From: Epichloe hybrida
Taxonomy: Eukaryota; Ascomycota; Sordariomycetes; Hypocreales; Clavicipitaceae
DNA: 53,039 nucleotides
Reading direction: 5' to 3'
Assembly (NCBI GenBank): GCA_019022495.1
Contig: JAFEKR010000109.1
Location: 1-53,039 of the forward strand
In this document: positions 43,853 through 53,039 of the stretch, in pieces
Numbering within the stretch: position 1 is the first letter of the stretch
How the letters are laid out: every line of letters begins with the position of its first letter
The notes under the pieces: generated by a model
Database searches by the model: none
What the model was told of the DNA's origin: nothing
Seen by the model: only the letters and a program-made list of their open reading frames with translations
Position numbers and translations under genes: made by a program

Positions 43853-46728
43853 AGACGGGTAGTAGACCTCTGTGCCACTAGCGATTGATATTTTTTTTTT
43901 CGTTTTTTTTTTTTTTTTTGGGCCGGGGGGGGGCTTTTTTTCGTTACGATGAGTGGTTAAGACGACTGACTGAACCACATGGTCATCCGGTATCCATGGA
44001 AGTGATTGTTGTCTGGTATCTGCGGAAGTAAAGGGTGGATGGGAGAGGGGCGATGCTAACCGCATTGCTACGAACGAGGCTTTCAGGATACGAGTGAAGG
44101 GTGCAGAAGATCTCAAGAGAATGTGGACCACATAACGGCAAGGGACTCCTGCCCCAACCAGTCGTGTTTCTATTGTATGAAGTTCGATGCTGGGTCAGTC
44201 TGCCTGACATGGCGAAAAGCACCACAAAGTCCAATGCACAACTGGAAGGCTTTGTACCATGATATTTGCCCGGGTCATCAACTCTTGTCAGCCAACTTGA
44301 ACTGAAAACCACATCTGCCACACAGAAAAGGATGCAAAAACAACAATCAACAGTGACGCCGCAACGGTGGAAGTCACGCCCAACCCTTCAATATCAGGAT
44401 GTAACACTGTTGGTGCTGGATTCTCAGCATGTCCCATTCACAAGACGAGCACGTTTCACCGAGATGATTGATGGCAGAGATGAGGCAGGCTTTCCTCGCG
44501 AGACTGCACGAACTGATTTGCTTAGTGATGTTTGTTTGTTTTTTTCGTCTTTTTTTTTTCTTTTTTGTTGTCGTTGTTCTAATAAATGCATGTATGGAGT
44601 AGACGACGCGAGGGCTACGCTTGGTTCTTTTGGTTCTGGGGATCACGGACAGACAAGGGCTAATAAATAGATTTGGACGTTCAAAAACAACAACGAAGAA
44701 GAAGTCTAGCTCGCACGCCACCGCCTCTACGATGTTGCTTAAAATCCGCCATCGTCTCTCGCGGCAAGACTGTCTAGTCCTGCCTGGCAATCCAGTGATG
44801 CAGCAGGCTGCTTCTGAGGCTTGCTTCACTGTCGGGCTGGCTAGGCGCTTACTTTCTGACTGCCCGCTGGTCATTTTCCCGTCTTCTATTTTACATTCCG
44901 TGCCTTCAAGTCTACGGCGAGTCAAGGGGTACGTACATTCACCGCTCGGGATGTTTTGTTGGCCATTGATTGTTTTCCGCCTTGTATTTTTGTGTCACGC
45001 TCCTCGATCACACCGGTTCGACCCATACGTCATGTACGTCAGCCGCAATGGATCTGCATGTCTCCGTGATGATCGAACCCCCGGCCAGGTCCAACAGCCG
45101 GCCAGGGCCCAGGACAGGCATCTTGATAGGATGGCGAGTCGGGTCGATGCAAGCACGGCAAAGGCGCCTGATGAAACCGGCGCTTGTGCGCAGCCGTAGG
45201 CGCCCGCACCGCAGCACACCGCAGCATTGACCAGGACTGGACTTGCCGACTTCACCTTCTCGCTGCTGCACTGCATTGCACCTGTTCAGTGGAATCATAA
45301 AAGATACACGAGCCTGTTGGGATGAGTCAACTTTCCCATCCGCTCATCTCATCATCGGTGGAATCCATAGGAGGAGGTTGCAACGTGACGGTTAGGGCCT
45401 GGCGTCAGGGGCGGGTGCCGTGTCAGAAGTTTCAGGACGATGGGGAAAAACACGCATTACCTGCTTTTCCATGACTCGGCGTTGACTTGCAGCGCTGTGT
45501 TGTGTCAAGTAGAGATTCATGTACATGTATGATATTTTCGCTCCACCCTTTGAAGCTTGTGTGGTGATAGATGTCATCACAAAGGTTCCTTCCTCAAGGG
45601 TAGCCTCAAAGAGTGACTTGTTGCTCCCTGTCAATCACTTGATCCTAGTCCGTAGTATCCGTTACATGACGCACCTCGTACTCACGATGGCCTGGACCTT
45701 GCGAACCCTCACATGGACGGGATCGGAATGGGATAGGAATGGAATAGAATAGAGATGCATGATGCCCGCGGACTATTTATTCATACATACTTAGTCCGTA
45801 GGTGTTCCGCATTCCGCGATTTCACCGCAGTGTTTTGTCTCTCAGCCACAGCCCCACGACGGCAGCAACCAGACCGCATCAGCCACACCCCGGAAGCGTG
45901 GCTCCGCGTGGCTCCGCGTGGAGGGAAGAAGAGCAGGGCGTGCGTGATGGTAGCGTTGCGACACCCCCGTTGACCCCTAGGGGCCCAATCAGAGCTTGCA
46001 GCCAGATGGACTTGAATCTGCCAGAATCCGGGGGCGAATGGGTAAAAAGGTGATTGATCTGCGAAAAAGAAAAAGGGAGGTTTTTCTTTCTCTTGCCCAA
46101 AGCCGGGTTTGTGCTCTTGCTCAGTAGTAAATTTTTTTTTTTTTTCCTTCATGTGAGAAATTGCAAGCCAATGTATGAAGTTGAGCATGTGCCGGCCATC
46201 GGCGCCGCCGTAGATGGGGATGACGGAAGACGCCGGGGCGGCGGCCTTCCTTTGCACACAACTTCTCGGCGGGCACGGTGGAGCCTCGTATCAGAAGTTG
46301 TTGCGGCCAAAGGATACGGATTATGTATTGCGCATGGTGAAAGGATTCCTTTCATTTGAAGCGTCTTGTTCCGTTTCCGCCCCCCCCCCCTCCCCCTCTC
46401 CCCCATGATGCGCGCGGGAGATGGGATGCACCGAGGGCGAAGATTTTCTGCTTCAATTTTTTCGCTCTTCTTGCTAAATTGATGTCTCTCTAACCCCGTC
46501 GCAAAGTCGCAGGCCGGGAACAGAGACGGGTTGGGTGGTGCCCCCTCGCCCATAAAACTTGTCCCGCCCTTGTTTTGTTGTCCTCCCTCATCAGCAACCC
46601 CCCCCCCCCCATGTGCGGGAGTAAGAAAAAGGTTCCCTTCACAAAAAAAAAAACGCCTCGTGCGGGATGGACCTCGACAACAAGTTGAGAAAGTTGAACG
46701 AGTCACATTCTTCAGCAATTTCTCATCT

Positions 46729-46742
46729 GGGGGGGGGGGGGG
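46729..46742 (+). repeat. G14 homopolymer within a cluster of G/C runs
   Basis: Fourteen G. Further runs of 8-12 C or G lie near 46381, 46600, 46780, 47281, 47524 and 47755. The density of such runs is highest here in the whole window. Confidence 0.8.
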
Positions 46743-48737
46743 CCACGGATTTTCTCGTGTCACGTCATGCATGAATGACCCCCCCCCCCGCTGGGGTTGA
46801 CACAAGTACGGACGGATTGGATCACGGAAACACGGATCTGGAACTTTGCAAATGTTCCGCATCACATTTTCTTTCCTCACCCACCCAATTTTTTTTTTTT
46901 TCAATCTTTCATGTAGCACAGCACGAAAGATCTAGACACGGGCCCGGCAATAATTCCCCTTGTTGGCAAAATAATGGCCATGTTGGTCTCGGTCAATGTC
47001 AATGTCAATCTCTCTCTCTCTCTGTGCGCCGCGCCGCCCCCCCTTCTCCCCGCGTCAACCCCATGATCCGTCCATGTCCAATGCCGCCACCCATCCGCAT
47101 ACCAGATTCCAAGTCAGATGGACATGATTACCCACATGGGCAATCGGGGCGGGGGGCGAGCGCTGCCCAGCCAAGGGCCAAAGGGGGCAAGATAATAGAG
47201 TTGCGCCCGTTCAGGCCAAGAAGAGCCGTCCCTTTTCTCGTTTGGTGGTGTATTACGAGACAGGCACAGAATGATTGGAGAGGGGGGGGGGACATGATGA
47301 CGCTAGAAGTGAAACCACTTTATGGACATCCAAGTAAGTAATCCCGTGGATGCCGTGAGGACCAATGTAAGTGGTGATGCAGGGGAAATTCCAGATGCTG
47401 GTGACTTGAAAAAAAAAAAATCATAGTATCTCAAACGACTTCTCCATCTTACCTGAGATTAATCTTGTCAGTTAAACTATTCAGTGAACCAGGTGCTGTC
47501 CGACTCTTTCTTGTGGATGCACGCCCCCCCCCCCCCTTCACCAAAAAAAAAAAAAAGGGTCAATTTTTTGGCGAGTGAGCGAGCTCTGAAGTCTCATGGT
47601 CGAGTCCGACTAGATTAGTCTAGTATTGGAGCCTCGCCGCGGTAAGTTGCTGTGGCTGAACGGGCTGCCAGCAGTTCTCTTGGATATTGCCTCCGCTACG
47701 AATGACTTGGTCCATCCGATACTTGTGGGAGAACCCGGCTTTACCTAAAAAAACCCCCCCCCCAAAAAATAAAATAAAATACACACCTAAAATGCGACCA
47801 CTGCCATTTCCACGGATTACGGTCTGTAATAACTTAAAACGAGCTGTACGGAGCAAGTCAATTGGCCAGCTCGCATTGGCATCTCATACATGGCAGCTTT
47901 TACGGGGGGTTTCAAGGAAGATGACCCGCTTTTGTTTCAAATTCCAGGAGTGTTCAAACCAATCAAGTCCAGAGGCGGCGTGTTTCGCCTGAGAAGCATT
48001 CATTCACACACAGCCAGTCGGTTCCAATGTGCAGACCCAGCCGTCTCCAGAATTGAACATTGTCTGTTGACAGATGGTCGCACGCGCGGTCCAGCGGCAA
48101 AATGATTCGCAACCGTCTCTTCCAATTTGTATTTTTGGTTGGCGTCAAGGGTCTTTGCCTATCCTTGAACAGCTCTTGTTGGGAAACATTGGATACCTCC
48201 AAGATGGATTCCTAAATCGCCCTTTACTTATTAACCACTCCTCCCCTCTTTGTTGAAACATTGTGGCCTTCTATACTCGTAGACAATCTTGTTCATTCAG
48301 AACCATCCCCTTTTTTCCTTTTTCCCTCTTTTCTTCGTGAGGAATTCTTGCGGGGTAGTATTGAAGGGAGGACCCCCAGCTCTCATCATATTCCTTTTTC
48401 ACCTTTTTTTTTTTTTTCCTTTTTTTTCTTACCCCCCTCGGTTCCATTGTTAGCCATTTCCCTTTTGCTCGACTATCGCACCTGCCGGCTTAGTGTTCGC
48501 TAGTTCTTTGTTTTCCGCCCCTTGACTGGCTGGCTCCTTCCGACGATTCTGAGTGGTCAACAATCCTCGCCGTGCTTGGTATATCCACCTAATTTTCTTT
48601 CTTGTTTCTCAGGAAGAAGGGATCGTCATCAAAGTCCATACCTCTGTGAGGTATTGCACCACAGTTTGACACGGCCAACGAGAAGATTTCCCCCCCAAGT
48701 TTGTGGCTTGGCTGCATTTTGGTTTGATACCGGCGCA

Positions 48738-48772
48738 GACCCCGACGCAGACCCCGACGCAGACCCCGACAT

Positions 48773-48832
<60 letters not shown>

Positions 48833-48833
48833 G
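48738..48833 (+). repeat. Minisatellite: 12-bp GCAGACCCCGAC units then 6-bp ACCGAC units
   Basis: Three 12-bp units followed by one ATCGAC and about ten perfect GACACC/ACCGAC hexamers. The array is open in several frames on both strands (Asp-Thr, Pro-Thr, Val-Ser repeats), so long frames across it are not evidence for a gene. Confidence 0.9.
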
Positions 48834-49261
48834 GGTCGCTTGGTACCTTTCTTTTTACTCCCCTCGTCTTGCTCATCACAACGCCGGCGACGCAAGACTG
48901 CATGGGAAAGGGATCGTCGCACGGAATCATAACGCTGAATCAATTTTCTTGCGGCATTCCAGTTGGCGGGAGAAAAAGTGAACAAGCTACAAGCGTCGAA
49001 GGTGGCTCCAGTGCCCTCGCCCCCCCCCAACCCCAGTCACGCACGTCAAGGCACTCGTGTGGCACCCACCCAACCGCCCACCCAACCGCCCTTTTGGCCC
49101 ACGACTTCCCGACTGCTATTACGGGGTACAGCAGTTCTACAGTCGACGGCTCATCCGGTCCAGGAACCAACCCCCCCCTTGCGTTTGTCTAACTCAACCA
49201 TTGAGGCGCGGTGCAGAAATCGATTCACCCCGAGCCTCGAGCCTTTGCGCGTTAACGCCTC

Positions 49262-49269
49262 TATATAAA
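49262..49269 (+). promoter_or_regulatory. TATA box, probable promoter of the Pcl-type cyclin gene
   Basis: TATATAAA follows a mixed GC-rich stretch and is followed by C/T-rich, CAAC/ACAC-containing sequence typical of a transcribed leader. If used, transcription would start near 49300, giving a leader of about 2.1 kb before the cyclin ATG. Confidence 0.5.
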
Positions 49270-49299
49270 GTTGATGTTCCGGTCTACCGTCTGTTCTTT

Positions 49300-51428
49300 T
49301 TGAAATTCGCAGACAGGATAAAACTCTTGTGATTCATCATCACCGTTCCAGACGAAACACTGCACAAGCACATCTGTTTCGCCTCTCGTGCTACAAGAAC
49401 AGTACTTGAGAAATAGTCCGCTCATTCACCAACTGCACATCACGGCTTTGTGTGTGTGACCGCCTGAATTTCTAGAAAAGCCAAGTCGTTTTCCTTATTG
49501 ACGACACAGTCTCTTCTTCTTTCTCTTTTTTTACCCCTCATCTTTCAAAGTAATTGCCTTCTTCGCCTAGCACTGGCTGCTGCGACCACAACGCCATTGC
49601 GGCAACAAGACAGACATCCACTTTTCAGTCTGGATACACACACCTAGAAAGAAAGAAAACAAAATCACCACTACCAGGCTAAATTTTTTTCCCCTTGACC
49701 AACGCGATATACTGCGCTACTTCTACCGTGCATTGCAAACGGAAACAGAATTCACGAGTGCCAGTTCAATCGGAACAATAGCAAAGATAGCTTTCACCGA
49801 TAGGAAAGCACTGACCTTGAGTTGACCGCTTCGTCAGCGTTGAACAAAGGAGCCGCCAGCGACAAAGGGGAGGTTCCCATTACTTTACAGGAAAGCTTCC
49901 GGAAACGTTCTTCTGCTGGTCGGAAGTTTATTATCTCGTCCTCTCGTTCGTTGCAACCCACTAGTCCACGGGATTTTTGCGTCTTCGTCTTCACCGTTGC
50001 AGCAAACAACTCCCGTATCCGGAGTCTTGGAGCTATACCTCATTTTACATCGCAACACTCCGCACATTCACTACGAGAAAACACCTTGACACAAAGTGTC
50101 GTGTCAGTCACTTCGTTTCCTCGAGCGTCCGACGTACACTTGACACTTGACACCCGCATCAAATCCAACGAGAACGCATACGACTGATTCAGTCACCTCC
50201 CTGATTGCTATACGCCTCGAAGACGACGACGAGAGCCACGTGTGGATCTTGACCTTTGGAACGCTCCAGCCACACCGACGAAAACCCGACCCGCTTCACC
50301 CGCAAATACAATAGAAAGATTGGTGTCAGGTTGTACGGATTTACGGAAGTATACGGCATTACTGGCCACTCGTATTTGGCACATCACTGGACGCACTCGT
50401 CGAATATTCACATTCAGCCCGCCGGTTCCGCAATCACGAACAGGAAAGAGCAAGAAGAAGCGTCGTCCATTTCGACTTTGCATATCAATCCTGACTCGGA
50501 GGAATCTGCCCCTCGCGCCCCTGCTGGATCACATCCCCTTGTCGACCTGGCCGCTAGCGATCTGAGGCGCACCATCTCCGGTAAGGTTGGTACCTGCGCC
50601 CCCCGTTCCCGCCGTTACTGCCCGCACCTCCCAGCGCTGCCGCCCAGCGCTGCCGCCGGTTCCGCAGGCCCTTGGCTGAGCAGAGAGCATTTGCCCTGCT
50701 GGTTGCAATTCTAACGGAACGCTTGACTGACTCCTTTTCTTCTCGCGTTGTAGGATCTCGTTTTTGGCTCTCCCTGATCGAAGAATTTGCGCCGCGCAGC
50801 TTCCAGCAATACTGTGGTCCGAAAACCCAGGAAACCCAGAAAACCCATACATCACCACCTTTGGGCATTCATCCTGCAACCCGTCGCCTTGGCACGCAAC
50901 TGGCACGCAAGTTGACATCACCGGAGTCGACCCTGACCACACGCCCCACCCCACATCCCTCTTCTGCGCCCCCCCCCTCTGTGGCACCCCTTCTGTGGCA
51001 CCCCCTTCTTGTGGCACCCCTGCAAGACCTCCCCCCCCTGTACCGCTCAGCCCCGTGTTCTCAACGTCACCAACTGACGAACGTCCACGGGCCCTTGGGT
51101 GGTCACTTGTCTGGACTAGGAGGCCACATGCGCATGAGCTTCTCGCCCTCCGTTGTCTGACATCGAGAACCAATCTTTGGTCTCCCTTGCTTCCTTTTTA
51201 TTCACTTGCCCATTCCTCAATTTCACATCATTGGCAGTGCGGCCACATTTTCCCGATATAATATATCGTCCACGCTTCTCCCACTTTTTGGAGCGTGCGT
51301 TCATCGGATCTTCAACCTCTTATCCCTCCATCATAACTCCACTTGCATCGGCCGTGGTTCCTTTGCTGTCGACATTGCCGCATCGTCACCACTCTCGACA
51401 TTTCACCACACAATCCCCTCTATTCATC
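49300..51428 (+). other. Probable long 5' leader of the cyclin gene, with upstream ORFs
   Basis: The stretch is rich in C and T and has short upstream frames, for example 49822-50187, 50242-50565 and 50256-50714. A good donor (GTAAGG at 50581) and acceptor (GTTGTAG ending 50753), with a CTGAC branch-like word, suggest a 173-nt leader intron. A repeat of CTTCTGTGGCACCCC units lies near 50985-51022. The frame from 51153 is open and in phase with the cyclin, but these 92 residues look like untranslated sequence. Confidence 0.45.
50581..50753 (+). other. Candidate 173-nt leader intron
   Basis: Donor GTAAGG, acceptor TTGTAG and a TTGACTGACTCC branch region 20-30 nt before the acceptor. Removing it joins the frame at 50256 to the one ending at 51160, making an upstream ORF of about 244 codons of unclear value. 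Confidence 0.45.
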
Positions 51429-52568
51429 ATGGCGACACGACAACTGACCATGGACGAGCTGAACAACGCCGCCCTTGACCAATTTGTATATCAACCAGTG
51501 AGCCGAGAGATGATCTCATTCCTCGCCGAGGCCGCTCACAATGTCATCACATGCGACTCGACCATCATGCCGCCAAGCACGACAAAACACCAGCCTCACC
51601 AACAACAGCAGTCAGATCTTCCTCCCACACCCCCTCCAAGCCCCGAATCTGAAGTCGTTGAAACCGTGGACAACACGCTGCCTTCTCTCGAGGAATTCAT
51701 CACACAGCTCGTTGTATCCTCCAATGTCCAGGTCCCGACACTCATGTCCACTTTGGTCTATTTGACTCGTCTAAAGTCGAAGCTCCAACCCATGGCTCGT
51801 GGCCTGCGATGCACAACCCACCGCATCTTCCTTGCCTCGCTCATCCTCTCTGCCAAGTATCTCAACGACAGTTCACCCAAGAACAAGCACTGGGCCAACT
51901 ATACCCACATCAACACCGACCTCTACAGCTTTGGATTCAATCGCACCGAGGTCAACTTGATGGAGAAGCAGCTCCTCTTCCTTCTCGAATGGGACTTGAG
52001 AATTCATGAGCAGGATTTGTACCGGGAGCTGGATTCGTTCCTGGCCCCTATTCGCAGCCGCGTTGCCGAGAGACATGCTCGCAAAATGCGTCACCATGAG
52101 GAGAAGAGACGCCAACAGGAAATGGCTGCCCGTCACCACAGCCCTCCCGCATCTCGAGGTCCATCACGCTCTCGACACGTCAGCCCCGAAACCGTCTCGC
52201 TCCGCCAAAGCGGTGGCGCTGTCACCCCTCCTGGTCTTACATACAGCAGCTCTGGCAGCTCGTACGCCTCGTCGATTGCTTCGAGTCGACAGCAATCTCG
52301 CTCTGCTACCCCCCTGGAATCTGACCCTTCGCCTTGCCTGTACGGAACCTCGCAGCCTCAAGGCAGCTTATACGACTCTCCCATCGAGGTTGTCTTGGAC
52401 GCAGACATTGCCAACTCGGCCCCGGAACAATCTGTATCTGGAGATGGCATGCTTCCATACGAAATCTCTGCCGAGCAGTACCACGACCTCCAAGAAGAAT
52501 CTGCTAAGAAGCGACAAAAGCGAGGAATGTGGGGACGTCTCCTCAGTGGTGCCGTCACCGTTCGTTAG
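51429..52568 (+). CDS. Pcl-type cyclin (Pho85-cyclin/G1-type, PclA-like)
   Basis: One exon of 379 residues. I chose ATG 51429 (MATRQLTMDELNNAALDQFV) because the N-terminal motif LDQFVYQPVSREMISFLAEA is conserved from there; the frame extends 92 codons upstream without cyclin content. The cyclin box covers residues about 100-205: VQVPTLMSTLVYLTRLKSKL, THRIFLASLILSAKYLNDSS, NKHWANYTHI and NRTEVNLMEKQLLFLLEWDL, the pattern of the Pcl1/2-Clg family. The tail is Ser/Pro-rich and basic (KMRHHEEKRRQQE) and ends KKRQKRGMWGRLLSGAV. Such cyclins normally pair with Pho85-type kinases and act in G1, polarity or conidiation. The neighbouring Cdk1 is not necessarily its partner. The long leader suggests translational or multi-signal control. 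Confidence 0.9.
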   Translation: MATRQLTMDELNNAALDQFVYQPVSREMISFLAEAAHNVITCDSTIMPPSTTKHQPHQQQQSDLPPTPPPSPESEVVETVDNTLPSLEEFITQLVVSSNVQVPTLMSTLVYLTRLKSKLQPMARGLRCTTHRIFLASLILSAKYLNDSSPKNKHWANYTHINTDLYSFGFNRTEVNLMEKQLLFLLEWDLRIHEQDLYRELDSFLAPIRSRVAERHARKMRHHEEKRRQQEMAARHHSPPASRGPSRSRHVSPETVSLRQSGGAVTPPGLTYSSSGSSYASSIASSRQQSRSATPLESDPSPCLYGTSQPQGSLYDSPIEVVLDADIANSAPEQSVSGDGMLPYEISAEQYHDLQEESAKKRQKRGMWGRLLSGAVTVR

Positions 52569-53039
52569 GCTTTCGAGGCCAAATCGTGTCCATCACCAAC
52601 CTACCTAATGTTCGTCATTAGCGGCGCTTTAACCCGACCTTGTCGACATAATTTTTCAAGTTACGAACACTTGCATTTTGATTTTCTAAAAGCATGGCGT
52701 TGCGTGGGGCCTCTGGTTTTTTTTTTTTGGCATCGTTGCTTCCCTTTTATCGGAGAAACAATTGACCCATGCAGCATTTATTATGAACTTTTCAACTACG
52801 CGCTTTGTTTCCTTGAGTCTGGCCCAAGATGCCCCTTAATGCGTCCGACACAGACGCTGCAGCGTTATTATGTGCACCGCGGTCCATATTCACTTGTGTA
52901 TCATGAAAGTTATCGGAGTTGGATGGATATGGTTTTCTACTTTTACAATTCACACGGACTGTCGGGTTGAACCTACAGTTGCTATTTTTTTTTTCGTCGA
53001 TTTCCTGGCCACTCGATGGCCTAGGTGGGAATCTCCAGG
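52569..53039. other. 3' flank of the Pcl-type cyclin gene
   Basis: T-rich 3' UTR and downstream sequence with T9-T10 tracts near 52717 and 52986. Nothing further can be assigned before the window ends. Confidence 0.55.

Larger units (their letters stand above)
43853..49261. other. 5.4-kb gene-empty region between cdk1 and the Pcl-type cyclin
   Basis: No frame here shows a domain; the longest (44621-45199, 46149-46919 on the minus strand, 46775-47341) are low-complexity or lack codon structure. Many poly-T/A tracts and poly-C/G runs of 9-14 bases occur, dense between 46380 and 47770. A 12-bp/6-bp minisatellite lies at 48738-48833. It probably includes the far upstream control region of the cyclin gene. 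A non-coding RNA cannot be excluded. Confidence 0.5.

Noticed and set aside
45008..45030. tRNA B-box-like GGTTCGACCC
   Set aside because: No matching A box or cloverleaf could be found around it.
44621..45199. 192-codon open frame downstream of cdk1
   Set aside because: No domain, no conserved motif, mixed composition, and overlapping frames of similar length on the other strand.
46149..46919. 256-codon open frame on the minus strand
   Set aside because: Built from homopolymer-encoded Pro, Gly and Lys runs; no recognisable domain or splice structure.
48738..48833. Possible CRISPR-like array
   Set aside because: Units are contiguous with no unique spacers, and the DNA is eukaryotic.
48522..49030. 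Long overlapping frames on both strands across the Asp-Thr/Pro-Thr repeat
   Set aside because: They arise because the minisatellite lacks stops in several frames.
51153..51428. 92-codon N-terminal extension of the Pcl-type cyclin
   Set aside because: No cyclin or targeting content and the family's conserved N-terminus begins at ATG 51429.

Overview
The window is nuclear DNA of a filamentous ascomycete, most likely a Sordariomycete and probably Hypocreales. The basis is short GT-AG introns (about 54-170 nt) with CTAAC/CTGAC branch sites, conserved fungal housekeeping proteins, intergenic regions rich in microsatellites and homopolymers, and no sign of operons or bacterial signals. I see no rRNA, tRNA, CRISPR array, intact transposon, secondary-metabolite cluster or virus-derived gene. 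All genes called are ordinary eukaryotic cell-biology genes; exon boundaries were worked out by hand from splice signals, phase and family conservation.

Layout, left to right: the 3' part of an RCC1/BTB (IBtk-like) protein (+, 2-3328); the autophagy scaffold Atg13 (+, 5271-7960); the ESCRT-0 subunit Hse1 (+, 9105-11461); a SNF2-family ATPase (-, 11867-15385); nuclear transport factor 2, Ntf2 (-, 16114-16853, six exons); a DUF7918-like protein (-, 18744-20608); seipin (-, 21486-22749); an F-BAR/SH3 cytokinesis protein of the Cdc15/Imp2/Hof1 group (-, 23326-26241); the CCR4-NOT scaffold Not1 (+, 27073-33911); a Gds1-type winged-helix protein (+, 36531-37837); an Oms1-like membrane methyltransferase (-, 38376-39690); an IMPACT-family protein (+, 40055-41723); the cell-cycle kinase Cdk1 (+, 42594-43852); a 5.4-kb gene-empty stretch; and a Pcl-type cyclin (+, ATG 51429) that appears to have a leader of about 2.1 kb starting after a TATA box at 49262. 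The F-BAR/not1 and oms1-like/IMPACT pairs are divergent and share intergenic promoters.

Functionally the genes are not one pathway. Membrane and trafficking genes (atg13, hse1, seipin, F-BAR) sit beside RNA/chromatin genes (not1, SNF2, gds1-like) and cell-cycle genes (cdk1, pcl-type cyclin).

I did not find a convincing new multi-gene system. The items most worth a second look are gene-structure oddities. Cdk1 carries a 36-nt insertion with an in-frame stop, which looks like a degenerate copy of the adjoining exon and can be spliced canonically only by losing two conserved residues. The IMPACT and Atg13 genes have junctions where the obvious splice sites leave the frame wrong. Seipin seems to have an exon containing only the start codon, and ntf2 has 10-nt and 18-nt exons. 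The Pcl cyclin has a very long, possibly spliced leader. A small GTACAGTGGG inverted-repeat element recurs in two intergenic regions.
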